The notes: generated from the sequence alone by a model not told the origin. DNA of 64,000 bases from Bog-473 sp963755375 (GCA_963755375.1 CAVWKG010000016.1:992001-1056000); one strand, 5' to 3'; numbered from the stretch's first letter, positions 8,954 to 18,615 are shown. Translations and numbers: made by a program.

Positions 8954-11812
8954 TCAGGCTGACGACATCCCCACGATCGGCTTGTTCAGTTGGATGCTGC
9001 CCGTCGACCCGTAGAACAGCGTGTTGCCGTAGGTGAAGATGCCCCCGTCGGAGGCCACCAGCCAGTAGCCGCCGGAGCTGGCGGCCGCCATGCCCACGAC
9101 GGGCTCGTTGAGGTGCAGGGACCCGGCGGAGCCGTAGAAGTTCGCACTGCCGTAGTTGAAGATCCCCCCGTCGGAGGCCACGAGCCAGTAGCCGTTGCCG
9201 CCCGGTCCGGCCGCCATGCCGACAACGGGCGAGTTGAGGCGGAGGGAGCCGGTCGACCCGTAGAACTGCGCGTTGCCGTACGAGAAGATGCCCCCGTCGG
9301 AGGCCACCAGCCAGTAGCCCCCGCCGCCGGGCGTGGCGGCCATCCCGACGATGGGCTTGTTCAGATGGATGCTGCCCGTCGAACCGAAGAAGCTGGCGTC
9401 ACCGAAGCTGAAGACGCCCCCGTCGGAGGCGACCAGCCAGTAGCCGCCGCCGTCGGGCGTGGCGGCCATCCCCACGATCGGCCTGTTGAGGTGCTGCCCA
9501 CCCATGGAACCGAAGAAGCCGGCGTCGCCGTAGTTGAAGATGCCGCCGTCGGAGGCCACGAGCCAGTACCCGCGGGTGCTCGGCGTGTCGGCCATCCCCA
9601 CCATCGGGGCGTTCAGTTGGATACTGCCGGTGCTGCCCCAGAAGCCTGCGCTCCCGAAGTCGAAGACACCTCCGTCGGAGGCCACGAACCGGTAGCCGTC
9701 GGCGCAGTCGAGGTCCCCACCGAACCCGTAGTGGTCGGCGGCGGACTGGGCCGAGATGCCCTGCGAGTTGCCGACCGTCACGTCCACGCAGACCGGGGTG
9801 GGGACGCCGGGCGGGACGACGGTGATGGTGGTGGCGGTCCGCGAGACGATGCGCCCCGCGCCCGCAGATCCGAACGTCACCGAGGTGGCGTTGGCGAAGC
9901 CGCCCCCCTCGATCGTGATGGCGCCGGCCCCGCTGAGCGGGCCTGTGTCCGGGGTGACCGCGGCCACCGACGGGCACCCGTCCGCGCCCTGCAGCGCGAT
10001 GGCCAGGTTCTGGTCGACGGGTGTGCCGAGGCCGCTGGCCGCATCGAAGCCGGGGACGGCGGTGAAGCGCCCGAGATTCGTGTTGGTGAAGTCGTTGTTG
10101 CCCGACGTGATGTCGGTGAAGTTCCCGCCGCTGGCCTGCTGCGCCGCGTACAGCGCAGGGCCCACGCGGCCCAACGGGCTGAAACAGCCCTGATTGGTGT
10201 CGACGAAGAGGCCAGCGTTGGAGGGAGCGGCGACGCTGGTGCCGCCGAACGCGGTCCAGCGTCCGTCGAAGAAGGCGGCCACCCCGCCAGCCGACGGGTC
10301 CGAGGGATAGGCGATGTCGGGCACCGCCCGGCAGGCGCCGAACCCGCAGGGATCGGTCCCGCTCCCCGACGCGGTGGGCTGACCCGGATTGGCGGGCCAC
10401 ACGAGGGAGTACCCCCCACCGCCGGCCCCCAGGGTGGCGTTGACCGGACAGAGCAGGCCGGTGCCCTGGCAGTCGTTCCACACCGATTGCGACGAAGCCG
10501 ACGCGCTCGGCAGCGAGGTCCCGCCCGCGCTCACGACGTCGGGCTGCGATCCGGGGTCGTCGACGGCGAGCTCGGTGCCGCCGTCCGTCGGGTAGCAGTC
10601 CTCGGAGCCCGCGTCGCCCGACGCGGCGACCACGGTCTGCCCCTGGACGGCCATGCGCTGAAAGATGCCGTTCTCGGTCTGGCGGTCGCCGGCGGGCATG
10701 TCCGCCTCGCAGACGCCCCAGCTGGTGGTCACGGCCTGGGAGCTGTCGTCGCTAGCGATCCGGTCGAAGAGGTCGAACGCCTGGGCGTCGTTGCCGTTGG
10801 GCGCCTCGTAGACGGCCAGGGAGGCGGACGGGGCGTTGACGGCGGCGAGCTCGGTATCGAGGGCGGCCTCGCCGGAGCCCTGGGACGGTCCGCCCGGACC
10901 GCCGTCGACGACCACGTTGTGAATCGGGTTGGAGAGCCCGTAACACGCCTCGAAGGAGGCGAAGTCGCTGGCGGCGTACTGCTCGAACTCCACGATCGCG
11001 ATGGACTGCCCAACCGCGGTGCGCCCCTGCGCGAAGAGCTGGTCGAGGCCGAAAACCGACGCCAGTTGCGTCGAGGTGTACGTGCCGTCGACGGCCACCC
11101 CCTGGGCTCCGCCGCAGGCCTGTGGCGCGTCGGCATGGGCGAGGCTGTTGCCCGGGGCGCTGCTCGACCCGGCTGCCGGTGTCGACTCCGGGTGGTCCTG
11201 CTCGAGCTTGGAGTGCTCCTGGAACAGGCCGTCGAGGCCGACCACCCCCGTCACCGCGCCGTTGAGGGAGGCGGGGATCTGCGGCGACGCCGTGTTCACG
11301 ATGGCGCGGGCGGATTCGTCCGGCGCCCGCACCGACTCCAGCGGCGTGCCGAGCGCGGCCGACACCACCGCCGCCGTGCCGCGCACCGGCAGCAGCGTGC
11401 TGCCCGGAGCGGGCGTGCCGACGACGAGACCCTCGCTCCGCAACGCGGAGGACACCTGGGCCACCTCGGCGGGGCTCGGGCCGTACTGCGCCGCGAATTG
11501 CGCCGACGTCAGGTAGTGGCGGTAGTCGGGTGACCCTGGGGTCGAGACGGCGGCGACGGCCTGGGCCAGGCCGGCTGCGTTCTGCCCGGCCAGGACCACA
11601 TCGAGATCGAGTACCTGGCCGGCCGGGGCCGACCCGTAGCGCGTGGCCCCGGGGGGCAGGTTCGGGGCGGCCTGTGGCAGGACGATCCGGCCGGGTTGCG
11701 CAGCCCCGGCGGCCCCGGCGGCCCCGGCGACAGCGGGGCCCAACCCTCCCAAGGTGAGCGCCACCGCGACTACGACCAGCGCCGAGCCGCCGCCCCGCCG
11801 AACCCGGTTCAC
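8954..11812 (-). CDS. secreted sedolisin-type (S53) serine-carboxyl peptidase with C-terminal 42-residue repeats
   Basis: The 952-residue protein starts with a signal peptide, then a pro-domain with PDYRHYLTSAQFAAQYGPS. The S53 catalytic domain follows: Glu315 and Asp319 in GEAALDTEL, Asp400 in SGDAGS and Ser526 in GGTSVAAP match the sedolisin catalytic residues. An IPT/TIG-like domain comes next (AVTPDTGPLSGAGAITIEGGGF), then six units of VASDGG(I/V)F at a 41-42 residue period. The family cuts proteins at acid pH, so secretion into an acidic niche is a fair inference. The repeats may bind the cell surface or a polymer. The GTG start overlaps the rarA stop as GTGA, so the gene is wired into the aspS-rarA unit although it is not normally there. 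Confidence 0.9.
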   Translation of the reverse strand: MNRVRRGGGSALVVVAVALTLGGLGPAVAGAAGAAGAAQPGRIVLPQAAPNLPPGATRYGSAPAGQVLDLDVVLAGQNAAGLAQAVAAVSTPGSPDYRHYLTSAQFAAQYGPSPAEVAQVSSALRSEGLVVGTPAPGSTLLPVRGTAAVVSAALGTPLESVRAPDESARAIVNTASPQIPASLNGAVTGVVGLDGLFQEHSKLEQDHPESTPAAGSSSAPGNSLAHADAPQACGGAQGVAVDGTYTSTQLASVFGLDQLFAQGRTAVGQSIAIVEFEQYAASDFASFEACYGLSNPIHNVVVDGGPGGPSQGSGEAALDTELAAVNAPSASLAVYEAPNGNDAQAFDLFDRIASDDSSQAVTTSWGVCEADMPAGDRQTENGIFQRMAVQGQTVVAASGDAGSEDCYPTDGGTELAVDDPGSQPDVVSAGGTSLPSASASSQSVWNDCQGTGLLCPVNATLGAGGGGYSLVWPANPGQPTASGSGTDPCGFGACRAVPDIAYPSDPSAGGVAAFFDGRWTAFGGTSVAAPSNAGLFVDTNQGCFSPLGRVGPALYAAQQASGGNFTDITSGNNDFTNTNLGRFTAVPGFDAASGLGTPVDQNLAIALQGADGCPSVAAVTPDTGPLSGAGAITIEGGGFANATSVTFGSAGAGRIVSRTATTITVVPPGVPTPVCVDVTVGNSQGISAQSAADHYGFGGDLDCADGYRFVASDGGVFDFGSAGFWGSTGSIQLNAPMVGMADTPSTRGYWLVASDGGIFNYGDAGFFGSMGGQHLNRPIVGMAATPDGGGYWLVASDGGVFSFGDASFFGSTGSIHLNKPIVGMAATPGGGGYWLVASDGGIFSYGNAQFYGSTGSLRLNSPVVGMAAGPGGNGYWLVASDGGIFNYGSANFYGSAGSLHLNEPVVGMAAASSGGYWLVASDGGIFTYGNTLFYGSTGSIQLNKPIVGMSSA
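8960..9690. repeat. tandem 126-bp repeats coding the S53 protease tail
   Basis: The marker GTCGGAGGCCAC recurs with starts near 9047, 9170, 9296, 9422, 9548 and 9674, that is five intervals of 123 or 126 bp. On the minus strand each copy encodes a unit running from VASDGG through FYGS to PIVGMA. Copies differ at many third positions, so the array is old rather than freshly amplified. Confidence 0.9.
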
Positions 11813-13092
11813 GAATCGGCCTCCCTGCCCCGGCCCTCCGCCTCCCGGGGCGTGGGCTCGTAGTACACCCGTCCCTCGAGCGCGTCAGGACGATACTGCT
11901 GCGGAACCACCCCGGAGGGGTCGTCATGGGGGTAGACGTAGCCCTCGCCGTGCCCCAGCGTGGCGGCGCCCTTGTAGTGCGCGTCCCGCAGATGAGCCGG
12001 GACTTCCTGGCTCACGCTGGAACGCACGTCGGCCTGGGCCCGGCCGAGCGCCACCACCACGGCGTTGGACTTGGGCGCCCGGGCCAGGTAGATCACGGCC
12101 TCGGCGAGGTTCAGCGCCGCCTCGGGCAATCCCACGTACTCGACCGCCCGGGCCGCGGCCTCGGCCACCAGGAGGGCCTGGGGATCGGCCAGCCCGATGT
12201 CCTCGCTGGCCAGGATCACCATCCGGCGGGCCAGGAAGCGGGGGTCCTCCCCCGCCTCGATCATGCGGGCCATCCAGTAGAGGCCGGCGTCGGGGTCCGA
12301 GCCCCGCACGCTCTTGATCAAGGCGCTGACCTGGTCGTAGTGCTCGTCGGCGCCCTGGTGGAACAGGCGGCCGTCCCGCGCCCGTGCCATGTCGTCCATG
12401 GTCAGCACCACCCGAACGTCCGCGTCGCTGTCGCCGCGGGCCAGCGCCACCGCAACCTCCACCGTCGTCAGCGCCGCGCGGGCGTCGCCCTCGCAGGCCG
12501 CCACCACGGCGTCGATGGCGTCCTCCTCGGCGTCGGCCCCCTCCAGGTCCAGACCGCGCCGGATAAGGGTGCGCAGGTTGTCCGGCGACAAGGGGTGCAG
12601 CCGCCACAGGGAGGTCCGGCTCAACAGGGGCGGATTGACCTCGAAGAAGGGATTCTCCGTGGTGGCCCCGATGAGCACGACGAGGCCGTCCTCGACGGCG
12701 GGGAGCAGCACGTCCTGCTGCGACTTGGAGAAGCGGTGCACCTCGTCGATGAAGAGCATGGTCCCCTGGCCCTGCTCGCCCAGGCGGTGCTGCGCCTCGG
12801 CCAGGGCTTCGCGGACGTCCTTCACGCCGGCGGCCGTGGCCGAGAGCGTGGTGAGGTGCTTGGCGGTGGTGTCGGCAAGGAGGCGGGCCAGGGTGGTCTT
12901 TCCGGTGCCGGCGGGGCCCCACAGGATGGACGAGCCGACCCGGTCGGCCTCGGCCAGCAGGCGCAACGGGGCACCGGGTCCGACGAGGTGCTCCTGACCC
13001 ACGACCTCATCGAGGGTGCGGGGACGCAGACGGGCTGCGAGGGGCGCCTGGCGCTGGAGGCGGCGGTCGGCGGCGTCGGCGAAGAGGCTCAC
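11809..13092 (-). CDS. rarA: replication-associated recombination protein A (AAA+ ATPase)
   Basis: This 427-residue protein belongs to the RarA/MgsA/WRNIP1 family, tetrameric AAA+ ATPases that act on DNA ends at stalled forks. Visible are LRPRTLDEVVGQEHLVG, Walker A GPAGTGKTT, Walker B MLFIDEVHRF, sensor 1 IGATTENP, and the C-terminal tetramerisation part with IKSVRGSDPDAGLYWMARM and the closing QQYRPDALEGRVYYEPT. The GTG at 13092 overlaps the aspS stop as GTGA, and its own stop overlaps the protease start. The longer frame upstream is antisense noise inside aspS. Confidence 0.94.
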   Translation of the reverse strand: MSLFADAADRRLQRQAPLAARLRPRTLDEVVGQEHLVGPGAPLRLLAEADRVGSSILWGPAGTGKTTLARLLADTTAKHLTTLSATAAGVKDVREALAEAQHRLGEQGQGTMLFIDEVHRFSKSQQDVLLPAVEDGLVVLIGATTENPFFEVNPPLLSRTSLWRLHPLSPDNLRTLIRRGLDLEGADAEEDAIDAVVAACEGDARAALTTVEVAVALARGDSDADVRVVLTMDDMARARDGRLFHQGADEHYDQVSALIKSVRGSDPDAGLYWMARMIEAGEDPRFLARRMVILASEDIGLADPQALLVAEAAARAVEYVGLPEAALNLAEAVIYLARAPKSNAVVVALGRAQADVRSSVSQEVPAHLRDAHYKGAATLGHGEGYVYPHDDPSGVVPQQYRPDALEGRVYYEPTPREAEGRGREADS

Positions 13093-14876
13093 CCCGGCCC
13101 GGGGGCGCCCGGCGGCAGCACCACGCGTATGCCCAGCTCGGCCAGGGTGGCGGCGGGCAGCGGGGTGGGGGCGCCGGTCAGCAGGTCGGCCCCGGACTGG
13201 GTCTTGGGGTAGGCGATCACCTCGCGGATGTTCTCCTCGCCGCACAGGATCGCCACCAGCCGGTCGATCCCGACGGCGAAGCCGGCGTGGGGCGGCGCGC
13301 CGTAACGGAACGCGCCGAGCAGGAACCCGAAGCGCGCCTCGGCCTCCCCGGCGCTGATGCCCAGCGCGGCGAACACCCGTTCCTGCGTCCCGCGGTTGTG
13401 GATACGGACGCTCCCTGATCCCAGCTCCCACCCGTTGAGCACCAGGTCGTAGGCCTGCGAGCGCACGGCCAGCGGGTCGGTCGCCAGCAGCGGCAGGTCC
13501 TCGGCGTACGGCATGGTGAACGGGTGGTGGGCCGCCTGGGGAGTGCCGTCGGCCCCGATTTCGAACATCGGGAAGTCGACGACCCAGACGTATCGATGCG
13601 GGCCCTGGGCCACGGGGGGCGCGCCGATCGCCACGCGCAGCGTGCCCAGCACCTCGCAGGCCGTGGCGTAGGTGTCCGAGACGGCGAGGATGAGGTCGCC
13701 GGGTTCCGCCCTCGTCCGTTCCAGGACGCGTGCGACCTCCTGCTCCGACAGGTGCCGGGCCAGGGGTCCGTCCAACGACGGGCCGTTCTCGCCGGCGACG
13801 ACACGGAACCAGGCCAGCCCTGCCGCGCCGGCCCGCTTCGCCTGTTCCGTCAGCTCGTCGAGGCGTTTGCGCGGGGAGGCGGCGCCGCCGGGGACGACGA
13901 TCGCCTTAACGGTCGGGGACGAGAAGGCCTTGACCTCTGTGCGCTCGAACACCTCCGTCAGGTCGATCAGCTCCATGCCGAAGCGCAGGTCCGGCTTGTC
14001 GGTGCCGTAGCGGTCACGGGCGACGGCCCACGTCAGACGCTCGATCGGTGGCGGGCGCTCGCCCGTGGCGGCCTCGGCGGCATCGAGCACGGCTTCGGAG
14101 ACGAAGCCCATCACGTCGTCCTGGCTGGCGAAGGAGCACTCCAGGTCGAGCTGCATGAACTCGAACTGGCGGTCGGCGCGCAGGTCCTCGTCGCGCAGGC
14201 AGCGGGCGATCTGAAAGTAGCGGTCGAAGCTGCCCACCATGAGGAGCTGCTTGGCCAGCTGCGGGCTCTGGGGCAGCGCGTAGAACGAGCCGTGGTGCTG
14301 GCGAGCCGGCACGGAGAACTCCCGGGAGCCCTCGGGAGTCGGGGCCCACAGCAGCGGCGTCTCGATCTCCACGAAGCCCTGGCGGTCCATGGCGGCCCGG
14401 AGGGCGGCGTTGACCCGGGCCCGCAGCCGCAGGTTGCGCTGCATACGCGGCCGGCGCAGGTCGACGTAGCGGTAGCGCAGGCGCACCGGCTCGTCGGACT
14501 CGTCGCGGTCGTCGACGGAGAACGGCGGGGGCTCGGCCTCGTTGAGGACCTCGACGGTGCAGTCCCCGATCTCCACCTCGCCCGTGCCGATGCCGGGGTT
14601 GACGGTGCCCTCGGGCCGCTCCCGCACGGTGCCGGTGACGGCGATGACCCACTCGGAGCGGACGTCGGTGGCGTGGTCGATCACGCACTGGATGACCCCG
14701 GTGTGGTCACGCAGGTCCACGAAGGCGAGGTGCTCGCCGTGCTCGCGCCGATGGGCCACCCAGCCGCAGACGCGCGCGGTGGTACCGACGTCGGCCTTGC
14801 GCAGAACGCCGCACAGGTGCGTGCGCATGGCGGTCGGGCGGTTCGGCTCGGGGGGTGGCGTCTGCGCGGTGGTCAT
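13089..14876 (-). CDS. aspS: aspartyl-tRNA synthetase, probably non-discriminating (Asp/Asn)
   Basis: The 595-residue class II synthetase has the OB-fold anticodon domain, the catalytic core (DLRRPRMQRNLRLRARVNAALR; FMQLDLECSF), the bacterial GAD insertion and a C-terminal GFAVGIDRLVAILCGEENIREVIAYPK. In the anticodon domain the residue after RRE is His (HRREHGEH) and RPEGTVNP has Gly. In studied bacterial enzymes the His/Gly pair marks a synthetase that charges both tRNA-Asp and tRNA-Asn, with GatCAB then amidating the Asp on tRNA-Asn. Discriminating enzymes such as that of E. coli have Leu and Lys there. No AsnRS or gat gene is in the window. Confidence 0.95.
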   Translation of the reverse strand: MTTAQTPPPEPNRPTAMRTHLCGVLRKADVGTTARVCGWVAHRREHGEHLAFVDLRDHTGVIQCVIDHATDVRSEWVIAVTGTVRERPEGTVNPGIGTGEVEIGDCTVEVLNEAEPPPFSVDDRDESDEPVRLRYRYVDLRRPRMQRNLRLRARVNAALRAAMDRQGFVEIETPLLWAPTPEGSREFSVPARQHHGSFYALPQSPQLAKQLLMVGSFDRYFQIARCLRDEDLRADRQFEFMQLDLECSFASQDDVMGFVSEAVLDAAEAATGERPPPIERLTWAVARDRYGTDKPDLRFGMELIDLTEVFERTEVKAFSSPTVKAIVVPGGAASPRKRLDELTEQAKRAGAAGLAWFRVVAGENGPSLDGPLARHLSEQEVARVLERTRAEPGDLILAVSDTYATACEVLGTLRVAIGAPPVAQGPHRYVWVVDFPMFEIGADGTPQAAHHPFTMPYAEDLPLLATDPLAVRSQAYDLVLNGWELGSGSVRIHNRGTQERVFAALGISAGEAEARFGFLLGAFRYGAPPHAGFAVGIDRLVAILCGEENIREVIAYPKTQSGADLLTGAPTPLPAATLAELGIRVVLPPGAPGPG

Positions 14877-14936
14877 GGTGGGGGGATCTCGGTGCTCAGT
14901 CTGGGTTTGCGGGGTCGGAGAGGGCGGGCGGGTCGC

Positions 14937-16265
14937 TCAGGGCCGCCCCGCCTCGGCCAGGAAGGCCTTCACCTCGTCCACAATGGCAGCCCGCGGCACG
15001 CTCCGCTGTTCCGCGTCGCTGCGCAGGGGGCGCAGACCGACGGTGCCCGTCTCGAGCTCCCGGTCGCCGACCACCAACGCCACCAGCGCACCGGAGCGGT
15101 CGGCCGACTTGATCTGGGACTTCATGGAGCGGCCGTCGAAGGCCCGGTCGGCTCGCAGGCCGGCCCGGCGCAGCTCGGCCGTCAGGGCGACCGCGGACTC
15201 GCCGCCAGCCGTGTCGATCACGTAGGCGTGCAGCGGCCGCGCCGCCACCACGGACTCGGTCGTGAAGACGCCCTCGGCGTCGCACGCGAGCAGCACCCGC
15301 TCCATACCGATCCCGAACCCGATCCCCGGGGTCGGGTCCCCGCCCAGGAGCTCGACCAGGCCGTCGTAGCGGCCACCGCCCCCGACGCCGTTCTGCGCCG
15401 CGTCCAGCGCGTCCGCAGCGAACTCGAACGTTGTGCGCGTGTAGTAGTCGAAGCCCCGCACCAGGCGGTGGTCGATGGTGTAGCCGACCCCGAGCGTGTC
15501 CAGCCCGGCGCGCACGCGGGCGAAGTGGGCAGCACACGGGTCGCAGAGGTGGTCCAAGAAGTGTGGCGCGTCGGCGGTGGCGGCCCGGCACTCGGCCGTC
15601 TTGCAGTCGAGTACCCGCAACGGGTTCTCGAGGTGCCGGGTCCTGTGTGCCGGGCACAGCTGGTCGACCCGCTCCACCAGGAACGCACCGAGCAGCGCGA
15701 CGTAGCCCGGCCGGCAGACGCCGTCGCCCATGGAGTGCAACTTCAACGTCACCTGCTGCAGCCCGACGCCGGCGAAGAAGTCGTGAGCCAACGAGACGAC
15801 TTCGACGTCGAGGTCGGCGTCGGCCGGGCCGAGCGCCTCGACCCCGAGCTGGTGGTGCTGGCGGTAGCGGCCGTGTTGGGGGTTCTCGTGCCGGAACGAC
15901 GGCGCGACGTACCAGGCCTTCCACGGCGGCACCGGGTGGTGCTGGACGTAGGCCCGGGCGATGGGCGCGGTCCCCTCGGGGCGCAGCGCCATCAGCTGGC
16001 CGTCGCGGTCCGCGAAGACGTACATCTCCTTGCCGACGACCTCGCTGTCCTCGCCGATCCCCCGCAGGAACACGCCGGCGTGCTCGAGGATGGGCGTGAT
16101 GGTCAACCCGTAGCCGGCGCCCTCGACCAGCGCGGCGAAACGCGCCACGGTCACCTCCCAGCGGGCGGACTCGGGCCAGAGCACGTCGTGCATGCCCTTC
16201 GGTGTGCGGGGTGTGCCTGATCCTGATCCTGATCCGGTTTCGGGCGCGGACGACCCCGGGCTCAC
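14937..16265 (-). CDS. hisS: histidyl-tRNA synthetase
   Basis: The class II synthetase has motif 2 with LRPEGTAPIARAYVQHH, the histidine-binding LVRGFDYYTRTTFE, motif 3 GIGFGIGMERVLL and a C-terminal anticodon domain. Length 442 is slightly more than usual because about 22 residues of Gly/Ser-rich sequence, coded by a GATCCT hexamer repeat near 16218-16235, precede the usual TPKGMHDVLWPE start. The GTG at 16265 is the annotated start; a start at the ATG before HDVLW would give a normal-size protein. It lies 24 bp from the rel stop and 60 bp before aspS, in the common rel-hisS-aspS order. Confidence 0.95.
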   Translation of the reverse strand: MSPGSSAPETGSGSGSGTPRTPKGMHDVLWPESARWEVTVARFAALVEGAGYGLTITPILEHAGVFLRGIGEDSEVVGKEMYVFADRDGQLMALRPEGTAPIARAYVQHHPVPPWKAWYVAPSFRHENPQHGRYRQHHQLGVEALGPADADLDVEVVSLAHDFFAGVGLQQVTLKLHSMGDGVCRPGYVALLGAFLVERVDQLCPAHRTRHLENPLRVLDCKTAECRAATADAPHFLDHLCDPCAAHFARVRAGLDTLGVGYTIDHRLVRGFDYYTRTTFEFAADALDAAQNGVGGGGRYDGLVELLGGDPTPGIGFGIGMERVLLACDAEGVFTTESVVAARPLHAYVIDTAGGESAVALTAELRRAGLRADRAFDGRSMKSQIKSADRSGALVALVVGDRELETGTVGLRPLRSDAEQRSVPRAAIVDEVKAFLAEAGRP

Positions 16266-16289
16266 AGAAGGCTCCGCATGGGTCGGGGG

Positions 16290-18566
16290 TCAGACTTTCT
16301 TGCCAGGAAGCTGACGATACGCGTCGAAGACCCCGTCGAGATGCTTCAACGCGCTGATCAGTGAATGCAGATGGGTCGGGTCGGCCAGCTCGACGTCGAA
16401 GGCCATCCGGCTGACCCGGTCCGGCGTCGTGGCCGTACGGGCGGCGACGATGTTGAGGTGGTGCTCGGAGACGACCCGCGACACGTCGGCCAGCAGGCGT
16501 GCCCGGTCGAAGGCCTGTACCTCGATGGTCGCCACGAAGACTCCATCGTTGCCCCGGTCCCATTCGACCTCCATGAGGCGTTCCCGGGAACGGTCGGCCA
16601 GCGCCGTCGCATTGGCGCAGTCGGCCCGGTGCACCGAGACGCCTCGGCCCTGGGTGACGAAGCCGACGATCTGGTCGCCCGGCACCGGGGTGCAGCACCG
16701 GGCCAGGTGGATCATCACGTCGTCGAGACCCTCGACGTAGACGCCCGTTCCGGTGCGGCGCCCCTGGCGCGGCCGGGTGGTCGGCAGGGCGATCGTCGGC
16801 AGCTGCTCGTCGGCCTCGCCGCCGCCCCGCAGCGCCTTGGTGAGACGCTGCACGATGGACTGGGCCGAGACCTGGTTCTCGCCGATGGAGGCGTAGAGCG
16901 CATCGAGGTCGGCCAGGTTCATGGTGTCGGCCACCTGCTGCAGGGCGCTCGAGCCGAGCAGCTTGTGCAGCGGCAGGCCGTCCCGGCGCAGGGCCCGGGC
17001 CAGGTCCTCGCGGCCGTTCTCGATCGCGTCCTCCCGACGCTCCCGGGAGAACCACTGGCGGATCTTGTTGCGGGCCCGGGTGGAGGCGACGATCTGGAGC
17101 CAGTCCCGCGACGGCCCGGCCGTCGGTGACTTCGAGGTGAAGATCTCGACGGTGTCGGCGCTCGTGAGCTGCGTCTCGAGCGGCACTAGACGGCCGTTGA
17201 CCCGCGCCCCGATGCAGCGGTGGCCCACCTCCGTGTGGATGGCGTAGGCGAAGTCGACGGGCGTCGAGCGCGCCGGGAGCGCGATGACCTTGCCTTTGGG
17301 CGTGAAGACGTAGACCTCGTCCTGCTCCAGGTCGAGCTTGAGCGCCTCGAGGAACTCGATCGGGTCGTCGGTCTGGCGGTCCACGTCGGCGATGCGCTGG
17401 AGCCACGCCATCTCCGAGGAGTGGTCCTCCTTGGCCTTGTAGCCCCAGTGGGCGGCGATGCCGTACTCGGCCCGGTGGTGCATCTCCGAGGTCCGGATCT
17501 GCACCTCGACCGGGTTGCCCTCCAACCCGATCACCGTCGTGTGCAGCGACTGGTACATGTTGAACTTCGGCGTGTTGATGTAGTCCTTGAAACGCCCGTG
17601 CACGGGGGCCCAGATGGCGTGGATGGCGCCCAGTGCGGCCCAGCAGTCCTTCTCGGACTCGACGACGACCCGGATGGCGACGAGGTCGTTGATGTCGTCG
17701 AACTCCTTGCCCCGCACGACCATCTTCTCGTAGATGGACCAGAGGTGCTTCGGCCGCCCGGTCACGTCGGCGGCCACGCCCATGTCGCTCAGCCGCTGGC
17801 GCACGTGGACGAGCACCCGCTCGAGATACTCCTCGCGCTGTGGCGCCCGGGCCGCCACCATCTGCTCGATCTCGGCGTAGCGCTTCGGATGCAGCGTGGC
17901 AAAGGCGAGATCCTCCAGCTGCCAGCGGACCTGCTGCACCCCGAGCCGGTGCGCCAGGGGTGCGTAGACGTCGAAGGTCTCCTGGGCCGTGCGGCGCTGC
18001 TTCCACTCGGGCATGACGGCGAGCGTGCGCATGTTGTGCAGCCGATCGGCGAGCTTGATCAGCAGGACTCGCCAGTCGTCGGCCATGGCCACGAGCATCT
18101 TGCGGATGGTCGCCGCCTGCTGCGCCTCCTTGGAGTTGAACTGGAGCCGGTCCAGCTTGGTCACGCCGTCGACGACGCGCGCCACCCCCTCGCCGAAGGT
18201 CTCCTCAATCGACTCGAGCGTCAGCCCGGTGTCCTCCACCGCATCGTGCAGGAGGGCGGCGGCCACGGTCTGCTCGTCCAGACCGAGCTCGGCCACGATG
18301 GTCGCCACGGCCACGGGGTGCGTGATGTACGGCTCCCCCGAGCGCCGGAACTGCCCCTCGTGCGCCCGGGCCGCGGTTCGGCCCGCCTCGACGATCACGG
18401 AGGTGTCGTCCTCGGGGCGGTGACGGGCGAACTCGGCCAGGAGGGGGGCCAACAGGTCGCGCAGCACCGGCTCGTGTGCCTGCTCGAGCTCGAGGTCGAG
18501 GTCTCGGGCCTTCGTCTCGGTGTCTGGGTCAGTGCCGGGTGGATTCACCCGGGTCAGGGCCACCAT
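16290..18566 (-). CDS. rel: bifunctional (p)ppGpp synthetase/hydrolase
   Basis: The 758-residue Rel protein makes and degrades the alarmone (p)ppGpp during starvation. The HD hydrolase domain is intact (H107-D108 and E111-D112 in LLHDAVED), so it can degrade the signal. The synthetase domain has GRPKHLWSIYEKM and VAIRVVVESEKDCW. TGS (VYVFTPKGKVIALP), a helical segment, the zinc-finger segment with HLARCCTPVPGDQIVGF and a C-terminal ACT domain follow in the usual order. It appears to be the only long Rel in the window. The 140 bp between secF and this gene carries a hairpin and a direct repeat that could control it. Confidence 0.95.
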   Translation of the reverse strand: MVALTRVNPPGTDPDTETKARDLDLELEQAHEPVLRDLLAPLLAEFARHRPEDDTSVIVEAGRTAARAHEGQFRRSGEPYITHPVAVATIVAELGLDEQTVAAALLHDAVEDTGLTLESIEETFGEGVARVVDGVTKLDRLQFNSKEAQQAATIRKMLVAMADDWRVLLIKLADRLHNMRTLAVMPEWKQRRTAQETFDVYAPLAHRLGVQQVRWQLEDLAFATLHPKRYAEIEQMVAARAPQREEYLERVLVHVRQRLSDMGVAADVTGRPKHLWSIYEKMVVRGKEFDDINDLVAIRVVVESEKDCWAALGAIHAIWAPVHGRFKDYINTPKFNMYQSLHTTVIGLEGNPVEVQIRTSEMHHRAEYGIAAHWGYKAKEDHSSEMAWLQRIADVDRQTDDPIEFLEALKLDLEQDEVYVFTPKGKVIALPARSTPVDFAYAIHTEVGHRCIGARVNGRLVPLETQLTSADTVEIFTSKSPTAGPSRDWLQIVASTRARNKIRQWFSRERREDAIENGREDLARALRRDGLPLHKLLGSSALQQVADTMNLADLDALYASIGENQVSAQSIVQRLTKALRGGGEADEQLPTIALPTTRPRQGRRTGTGVYVEGLDDVMIHLARCCTPVPGDQIVGFVTQGRGVSVHRADCANATALADRSRERLMEVEWDRGNDGVFVATIEVQAFDRARLLADVSRVVSEHHLNIVAARTATTPDRVSRMAFDVELADPTHLHSLISALKHLDGVFDAYRQLPGKKV

Positions 18567-18615
18567 CCATACAGGCTACCCGCCAGGGGAAATGCGGGAA
18601 CGCGTCTGTGGCTGC

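Noticed and set aside
6555..9014. 819-codon plus-strand open frame over alaS
   Set aside because: Antisense shadow of alaS; no protein-like motifs.
13524..16220. 898-codon plus-strand open frame over aspS and hisS
   Set aside because: Antisense to two clear synthetase genes; composition (Arg, Gly, His, Val runs) is that of high-GC antisense frames, with no domain.
14896..18006. 1036-codon minus-strand open frame across rel and hisS
   Set aside because: It is the other frame of both genes, Arg/Gly/Pro-rich, without motifs.
16290..18566. rel as a synthetase-only RelA with dead hydrolase
   Set aside because: The HD motif LLHDAVED is intact, so it should be bifunctional.
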